DNA of 64,000 bases, from NCBI RefSeq assembly GCF_900090245.1, contig NZ_FMDN01000003.1:186001-250000 (forward strand), written 5' to 3'. This stretch comes from Micromonospora halophytica (GTDB lineage: Bacteria; Actinomycetota; Actinomycetes; Mycobacteriales; Micromonosporaceae). Every line of letters begins with the position of its first letter. The first letter of the stretch is position 1. A program made the position numbers and the translations under genes. Below are positions 56,499-64,000 of this stretch, piece by piece. The notes beneath the pieces were generated by a model. The model saw only the letters and a program-made list of their open reading frames with translations, was not told the origin of the DNA and searched no databases.

Positions 56499-57540
56499 AT
56501 GACAGTGCCGAGCTATCCCCTCAAGCCGAAGCCGGGCGACCGGGTCGCGGTCGTCTCGCCCTCCGCCGGCCTGCCGGGCGTGTTCCCGGCCGTGTACGAG
56601 CTGGGCCTGCGCCGGCTGCGCGAGGAGTTCGGCCTGGAACCGGTCGAGTACCCGACCACCCGCCAGGTGGGTGCCGACCCACGCGACCGGGCCCGGGACC
56701 TCACCGCCGCCTTCGCCGACCCGACGGTCACCGCCGTGCTCGCCACCGTGGGCGGGGACGACCTGATCACCGTCACCCCGTACCTCGACGACGACGTGCT
56801 GCGAGCCAACCCGAAGCCGTACTTCGGGTACTCGGACAACACCAACGTCCTCAACCACCTGTACCGGCTCGGCATCGTGGCGTACCACGGCGGATCGGTG
56901 CTGGTGCACCTCGGCCGGCCCGGCAGGCCGCACCCGCTGACCTTCGACTCGCTGCGCGCCGCCCTCTTCACCTCCGGCTGGTACGAGCTGACCCCCGCCA
57001 CCGAGTGGGGCGACAAGCCGAACCCGTGGGACGAGCCGGAGACGCTGGCGTACGAGCCGGAGATGCTGCCGGGCGCCGGCTGGCGCTGGCAGGGGCCGGC
57101 ACGGGTGGTGCAGGGGCGGACCTGGGGCGGCTGTCTGGAGATCCTGCACTGGCTGATGGCCGTCGACCGGGTCCCGACGGCCGAGCAGCTGGCCGGGGTC
57201 GGTGCTGGTCGTCGAGACCTCCAACGAGCTGCCCGACGCGCAGGAGGTCTTCCGGATGGTGCGCAACATGGGGGAGCGGGGGCTGCTCGCCGCCTTCCCG
57301 GCGGTCGTGGTCGGCCGGCCCAAGGCGTGGGACTTCGACCACCAGCTCCCGGTCCCGGAGCGGCTGGCCTGGGCCGAGGCGCAGCGGGCGGCGATCACCC
57401 GCGCGCTCGCCCCCTACAACCCGGACGCGGTGGTGGTCTTCGATGTCGACCTCGGCCACACCGACCCGCAGCTCATCGTGCCGTACGGCGGGGAGATCCG
57501 GGTCGACGCCGTCGAGCGCCGGATCAGCGTCCGCTACTGA
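56499..57540 (+). pseudogene. S66 LD-carboxypeptidase, frameshifted
   Basis: The N-terminal 230 residues (VAVVSPSAGLPGVFP, YFGYSDNTNVLNHLY with the nucleophile Ser, and GRTWGGCLEIL) and the C-terminal part (LVVETSNELPDAQEVFRMVR with the catalytic Glu, FDVDLGHTDPQLI with His) are in different frames. Deleting one G from the GGGG run at 57195-57198 joins them into a full MccF/LdcA-like peptidase. ATG at 56499 lies 6 bases after TAACCT. It is either a sequencing error or a recent frameshift. The family cleaves murein L,D-bonds or microcin-like amides. Confidence 0.82.
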
Positions 57541-57765
57541 CCGTCGGGATCGCGGACGAAGACACCTTCCCTTGCCGGCCCTCGATCAGCCCTTCCGCCT
57601 TGAGGATCAGCAGGGCGGTGCGGATCGAGCCGTAGGAGACGCCGTAGCTCTCGATCAGCTCCTGCGTCGTGGGTAGCTCTGATCGCCCGCCTTCAGCTTG
57701 CCGGTGTGGAGCTGTTCTCGGATGGCTTGGTGGAGCGCTGGCGGTGTCTCCGCCCCATTTGACAC
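57524..57765 (-). pseudogene. GntR-family regulator, frameshifted and truncated
   Basis: From GTG at 57765 one frame reads PPALHQAIREQLHTGKLKAG, the next PTTQELIESYGVSYGSIRTA and ILKAEGLIEGRQGK, together a GntR winged helix. The frames join only if a 2-base AG duplication near 57677-57680 is removed. After EGRQGK the frame ends in SSSAIPTVSSGR instead of the usual GVFV wing end. The 3' end overlaps the LD-carboxypeptidase end by 17 bases on the other strand. It is probably a dead YtrA-type regulator. Confidence 0.65.
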
Positions 57766-57881
57766 CCATGGCGTTCCACTCACTGCTCAGCACGTCTGGA
57801 TCTTGGCGAGTTGTCGTTCGCTGCGAACAGTAGGTCGCCAAGATCTGGCCAGGGTCCCTGCGCGGGGCGCGGTGGGTCGGG

Positions 57882-58802
57882 TCAGGGGAGGGTGGCGAAG
57901 GCGCGGACGGGGAAGGTGCCCATGCCGGCCACCATCGGCGGGGCGGCGGTGAAGCGGAACCCCTCCGGGGGCAGGGCTTCCAGGCCGGTCAGGTGCTCCA
58001 CGATCGGGATGCCGGCGGCCAGCAGTGTGCTGTGCGCCGGGCGCTCGCCCCGCGCCGCCGGGCCCATGTCGTCGATGTTGACCGAGTCGATGCCGACCAG
58101 GGTGGCACCCGCGTCGGCCAGGGCCCGCGCCCCGTCGCCGGTCAGGTACGGCGCCTCCGGCGCGCCGTACCGGTCGGTGCCGAAGTGCGCGGACCAGCCG
58201 GTGTGCACCAGCACCGCCCGGCCGGCCACGTCGTACGGCGCCAGCAGCAGCCGGTCCACCGCCCGGGTCCCGGCCGGTACGCGGACCACGACCCCGGGCA
58301 GGTCGGCGAGGCGGTCCAGCGGGGTACCGGCGAGGTCCGCGCCGTCGGCGTACCGGTGCGCCGGGGTGTCCAGGTAGGTGCCGGTGTTGGCGATCATGTC
58401 GATCCGGCCCACCTGGAACTCGGTGCCCGGGGCGTAGTTCGCCCGGGACGCCTCCCGGGTCAGCCACTCGGTGATCCGCGGCGCCGGCCAGCCGGGCAGG
58501 GTGGTCATCCCGTCCGCGATGACGTGGCTCAGCTCGACCAGCCGCCGGGCCCCGGACCCACTGCCGGCGTCCGGCCCGGCGACGCCCCGGCCGCCCTTGT
58601 GCGGCTCCTCGACGACCGTCCTGTTGCTGATCCGCACCTCACCGACCATCAGCAGCCCGAGATGCCGGACGAGAAGTGCGGCGAGGTCGTCGTCGCCGAT
58701 CTCCCGCCCGGGAATGTCGAGCCGGAATCCGTCGGTCCGCAGACCGCCCCCGTTGGCGAACGTGATCTCGGCGTCGAACTGCGCCCGGTACTGCCCCGTC
58801 AT
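57882..58802 (-). CDS. Cyclase/formamidase-fold hydrolase with N-terminal extension
   Basis: A 306-residue protein. Residues about 87-306 form the cyclase (kynurenine formamidase-like) fold: LVELSHVIADGMTTLPGWP, NTGTYLDTPAHRYADG (metal-binding), VLVHTGWSAHFGTDRYG and GIDSVNIDDMG. Residues 1-70 are an extra domain (FDAEITFANGGGLRTDGFRL, LLVRHLGLLMVGEVRISN, EEPHKG) that I read as a separate small module fused in front, joined by a Gly/Ala linker. The substrate is not known. ATG at 58802. A hairpin lies between this gene and the AraC gene upstream. Confidence 0.83.
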   Translation of the reverse strand: MTGQYRAQFDAEITFANGGGLRTDGFRLDIPGREIGDDDLAALLVRHLGLLMVGEVRISNRTVVEEPHKGGRGVAGPDAGSGSGARRLVELSHVIADGMTTLPGWPAPRITEWLTREASRANYAPGTEFQVGRIDMIANTGTYLDTPAHRYADGADLAGTPLDRLADLPGVVVRVPAGTRAVDRLLLAPYDVAGRAVLVHTGWSAHFGTDRYGAPEAPYLTGDGARALADAGATLVGIDSVNIDDMGPAARGERPAHSTLLAAGIPIVEHLTGLEALPPEGFRFTAAPPMVAGMGTFPVRAFATLP

Positions 58803-59142
58803 GGGCCCACCCGACCACGCCGATCCGGTCCGGTCAAGATCCTTCCCGGTTCGCCCGGAGTGTCGCCGGACCCGGAACGTGGCACGGATCACGCAAGGAA
58901 GTTCGGTGGTGGAGACGCCGAACCTGGGGGGTTGGCGACGCCTCCACCACCGGGGCACCCGCAGGGCGCCGCCGTTGCCCGGTGGGGCGTCGGACCTCCC
59001 CGAACAGGTCCGCGTACCCCTCGGTCGCCGCCTGGTGGCGGCCCGGCCGGGCTGACGCGTTCCATCCTCGCGGCGGGGCCGCCCCCACTTCTTGAAGAAA
59101 ATTGCTCGAAACCGTGCCGGCCCGTCGGGTCCGCGCGCCGGG
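58803..59142. other. Intergenic region with bulged hairpin
   Basis: A 340-base gap between two minus-strand genes. No gene is seen. It holds the hairpin at 58904-58952 and an AT-rich stretch (59085-59110). Confidence 0.6.
58904..58952. terminator. Bulged hairpin between araC-like and cyclase genes
   Basis: CGGTGGTGGAG (58904-58914) and CTCCACCACCG (58942-58952) are perfect outer arms; CGCC/GGCG and AACC/GGTT continue the stem inside with bulges. It can terminate the AraC transcript or attenuate the cyclase gene. Confidence 0.6.
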
Positions 59143-60051
59143 TCAGGCGGCTTCGGTTTCGGGCGCGGTGAGCAGGCGGCGCAGCTGCGCCGGCGGATGC
59201 CCGACCTGGTCGCGGACCACCCGGGTGAGGTGGGCCTGGTCGGCGAAGCCGTGCTCGGCGGCGACCGAGCCCAGCGGCTGCCCGTCGTCGTCGGCGAGCG
59301 CGTCGAGCACCGCGCGGACCCGCAGCCGGTTCCGGTACGCGGTGAGGCTCTGCCCGGTCACCCGCTGGAACACCCGGCTCAGGTGGTGCGGTGAGCAGCC
59401 CACCTGGGCGGCCACCTCGGTCAGGCCCAGCCGGAAGTCGGAGCCGGCCAGCACCTCCCGGGCCCGGTCGGCCAGCCGGCGGTGCGCGGCCAGGGTGGCC
59501 GGGCGGCGGCCGACCGCCCGTTCGATCTCCGCGCCCGGTTCGCCCGCGCCGATCGGGCTGGCGGCGAGGAGCCGGCCGAGGAACCGGTGCAGCCGCTCGG
59601 CGAACTCGAACCCGTCCAGGCCCCGCACGCAGCGGGCGACCAGCATCCGGTGCTCCAGGTCGAGCCGTTCGTCGACGGTGCCGTCCCAGCCGCGTCGGTC
59701 CAGCCACCGGCCGGCGTCGGGGCGGTCGGCCAGCAGTTCCGGCGTGAACTCCAGGCAGGAGTAGACGTCACCGTCGCCGTACGGGTGGGCGACGTGCATC
59801 TCGTCGCCGGGACGGGTGAGCAGCACCGTGGTGGGGTCGGCCACGGTGACCTGCCCGTTGAGCCGCCGCAGGTAGGCGCCGGAGCGGCCGAGGAAGACCC
59901 GGTGCCCGAGGTGGGGGACGGGCCCGTGCCAGCCGGGATCGTCCACGACGCAGCGCACCTGGTAGACGAGCATCCCCTCGGCGAAGCCGAGCACCCGCCA
60001 CCGGGCCGGGGTGCTTCCTCCCCGGGGATCACTGCCGACCTGCTCCGGCAC
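59143..60051 (-). CDS. AraC-family transcriptional regulator
   Basis: A 302-residue protein with a cupin-like N-terminal sensor (VFLGRSGAYLRRLNGQVTVA; VLLTRPGDEMHVAHPYGDGD) and a C-terminal pair of helix-turn-helix units: LGLTEVAAQVGCSPHHLSRV, FQRVTGQSLTAYRNRLR, then LGSVAAEHGFADQAHLTRV. GTG at 60051 follows GGGGGAGG. It lies upstream of the cyclase gene on the same strand, a possible target. The ligand is unknown. Confidence 0.9.
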   Translation of the reverse strand: MPEQVGSDPRGGSTPARWRVLGFAEGMLVYQVRCVVDDPGWHGPVPHLGHRVFLGRSGAYLRRLNGQVTVADPTTVLLTRPGDEMHVAHPYGDGDVYSCLEFTPELLADRPDAGRWLDRRGWDGTVDERLDLEHRMLVARCVRGLDGFEFAERLHRFLGRLLAASPIGAGEPGAEIERAVGRRPATLAAHRRLADRAREVLAGSDFRLGLTEVAAQVGCSPHHLSRVFQRVTGQSLTAYRNRLRVRAVLDALADDDGQPLGSVAAEHGFADQAHLTRVVRDQVGHPPAQLRRLLTAPETEAA

Positions 60052-60179
60052 CGTACCTCCCCCTCAGCACACCCGTCGGGATCCGCCCCGACCTGCCGCC
60101 ACCCGGATCGTGCCCCGACCGTGCCGGGAGCGACGGAGGCATCCCGTCACGCGGGCACGGCCCGGGCCGGGTTGCGGCG

Positions 60180-60872
60180 TCAGAGGAGCCGGCAGCGACC
60201 GGCGCTGTAGTGCGCGACCGCCGCCAGGATCTCCGATTCCGGCCGGTCCGCGAAGTTCAGGGTCGCGACCAGCCCGGAGCCGTAGAAGGCGCTCAGCAGC
60301 CCGCTGTCCAGTGCGGTGAACGTACCGAGGTTCTGCAGGGCGCGTTGGTCGTAGGGCTTGACGACCAGCATCTTCTCCAGGCTCCACCGGCGGCGGGAGA
60401 TCTGGGCGACGGCCTCCCAGGGCAGCCAGACCGCCTGCCCTCGGGTCGGCCGGGTGCGGATCCAGAGCCCGGCCGGACCGAGCGCCAGCACCGGGCCCCC
60501 GGAACCGATCAGCCAGAGCTGGAGGCCGATCGGCAGAGCGATCGCGACCAGCAGGCAACCCACCAGGGCGAGGAGGCCGGCCACGGCGCTGCCGCGGGCC
60601 TGCTCGTCGGTGCCTCCCAGGAGGCCGACGCCGAGGATGCAGAGGATCGGGACGAGCAGCACCGCCACGACCCCGCCCATGACCAGGCCACGTTTGGCGA
60701 CGTTGGGCCGGACGACGAACGGCTGGTCCTCCGGGATGCGCTTGGTCACCGGCGCGGGCGGGGGCGGGGGCGGGTATCCCGGCGGCGGAGCGCCGTACGG
60801 GTGCTGCGGGGGCGGGCCGTACGGGTGCTGCGAGGGCTGGCCGGACGGCGGCCAGGGTGGCGGGGTGGTCAC
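60180..60872 (-). CDS. Pro-rich membrane protein of unknown function
   Basis: A 230-residue protein: a Pro/Tyr/Gly-rich cytoplasmic N-terminus with repeated HPYG and PPP units (about 1-45), two transmembrane helices (LVMGGVVAVLLVPILCILGV; VAGLLALVGCLLVAIALPI) and a C-terminal PH-like or beta domain (LALGPAGLWIRTRPTRGQAV, VWLPWEAVAQISRRRW). The last part resembles small bacterial PH-type domains but is not certain. GTG at 60872 has GGGAG 8 bases upstream; GTG at 60887 is an alternative. Confidence 0.7.
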   Translation of the reverse strand: MTTPPPWPPSGQPSQHPYGPPPQHPYGAPPPGYPPPPPPAPVTKRIPEDQPFVVRPNVAKRGLVMGGVVAVLLVPILCILGVGLLGGTDEQARGSAVAGLLALVGCLLVAIALPIGLQLWLIGSGGPVLALGPAGLWIRTRPTRGQAVWLPWEAVAQISRRRWSLEKMLVVKPYDQRALQNLGTFTALDSGLLSAFYGSGLVATLNFADRPESEILAAVAHYSAGRCRLL

Positions 60873-61089
60873 CGGGGGCGCTCCCACTGCTGCGCGGACA
60901 GGAGGGCCAGCCTACGGGCCGGCGGCCACCACGGGTGCCCCCGGATCCGTCGGCGCGGAGCCCGAGGCCCACGGGCGGGCGGCTGGAGCCCGGAATGTCC
61001 GGGCGGCGGGATAGTCTCGACGGGTGCACCCCCCGTCCGGCTGGACGCGGGGCCGTCGTCGTGTGTCGACTTCCTGGAAGTGATCACAG

Positions 61090-64000
<2,911 letters not shown>

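Overview
This window is high-GC actinobacterial chromosome, most likely from the Micromonosporaceae (Micromonospora or a close relative). The evidence is GC-rich third codon positions, many GTG starts, leaderless promoters of the form TAnnnT followed 6-8 bases later by ATG or GTG, and gene neighbourhoods shared with Mycobacterium and other actinobacteria. I see no rRNA, tRNA, CRISPR array, prophage or insertion sequence. The species is inferred from gene content and style only.

Layout. (1) 1-4.4 kb is an efflux and regulator block: the start of an ABC exporter with a coupled MarR gene, a DoxX gene divergent from a TetR gene, and a MarR gene divergent from a DHA2-type drug/H+ antiporter. Two of these divergent gaps carry clear palindromic operators. 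(2) 4.4-24.2 kb holds GuaB1 (GMP reductase type) and then an ancient actinobacterial acyl-CoA carboxylase neighbourhood, spread out by insertions. accA, maf, accE and accD are all on the minus strand, birA diverges from accD, and a PH-domain gene and gtrA genes follow. Between these core genes sit a DrrAB-like ABC transporter plus an O-methyltransferase; a three-gene orphan ESX/type VII-like module (helical protein, PPE-like Pro/Gly-rich protein, mycosin); and a Ser/Thr kinase, a GH25 muramidase, a frameshifted Uma2 gene, an M50-like membrane protease and an ECF sigma factor with a membrane partner. (3) 24.3-32.6 kb holds two GtrA proteins, GTP-type PEP carboxykinase, a polytopic membrane protein, a geranylgeranyl-reductase-like flavoprotein, a short-chain cis-prenyltransferase and trehalose-6-phosphate phosphatase.

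(4) 32.7-36.9 kb holds an Xre regulator, two unknown small genes, PhoH2 (PIN plus PhoH ATPase) preceded by a leaderless 47-codon gene in the position of mycobacterial phoAT, and a secreted transglycosylase-like protein behind a structured leader. (5) 37-53.3 kb holds a rhomboid protease, a thioredoxin-reductase-like ferredoxin reductase, a TetR/NAD-epimerase pair, a DMT transporter coupled to glpX, a DUF4245 protein, two lipoproteins, xseBA, ispH, a large secreted subtilase, rmuC and a DFGGG-repeat protein. The gene set phoH2, glpX, DUF4245, xseBA and ispH also clusters in M. tuberculosis. (6) 53.4-64 kb holds PEP carboxylase, a frameshifted LD-carboxypeptidase, a broken GntR gene, a cyclase/formamidase-fold hydrolase, an AraC regulator, a membrane protein and the first 970 codons of mfd.

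The least explained parts are the orphan mycosin/PPE-like module, whose GC and codon use change sharply inside two genes; the phoAT-phoH2 overlap; -10 elements that begin on the stop codon of the preceding gene; the repeat and hairpin array at 9842-9978; and the hairpin leader at 35994-36057. Three frameshifts, two in G/C homopolymers and one in an AG dinucleotide, may be real decay or sequencing error.
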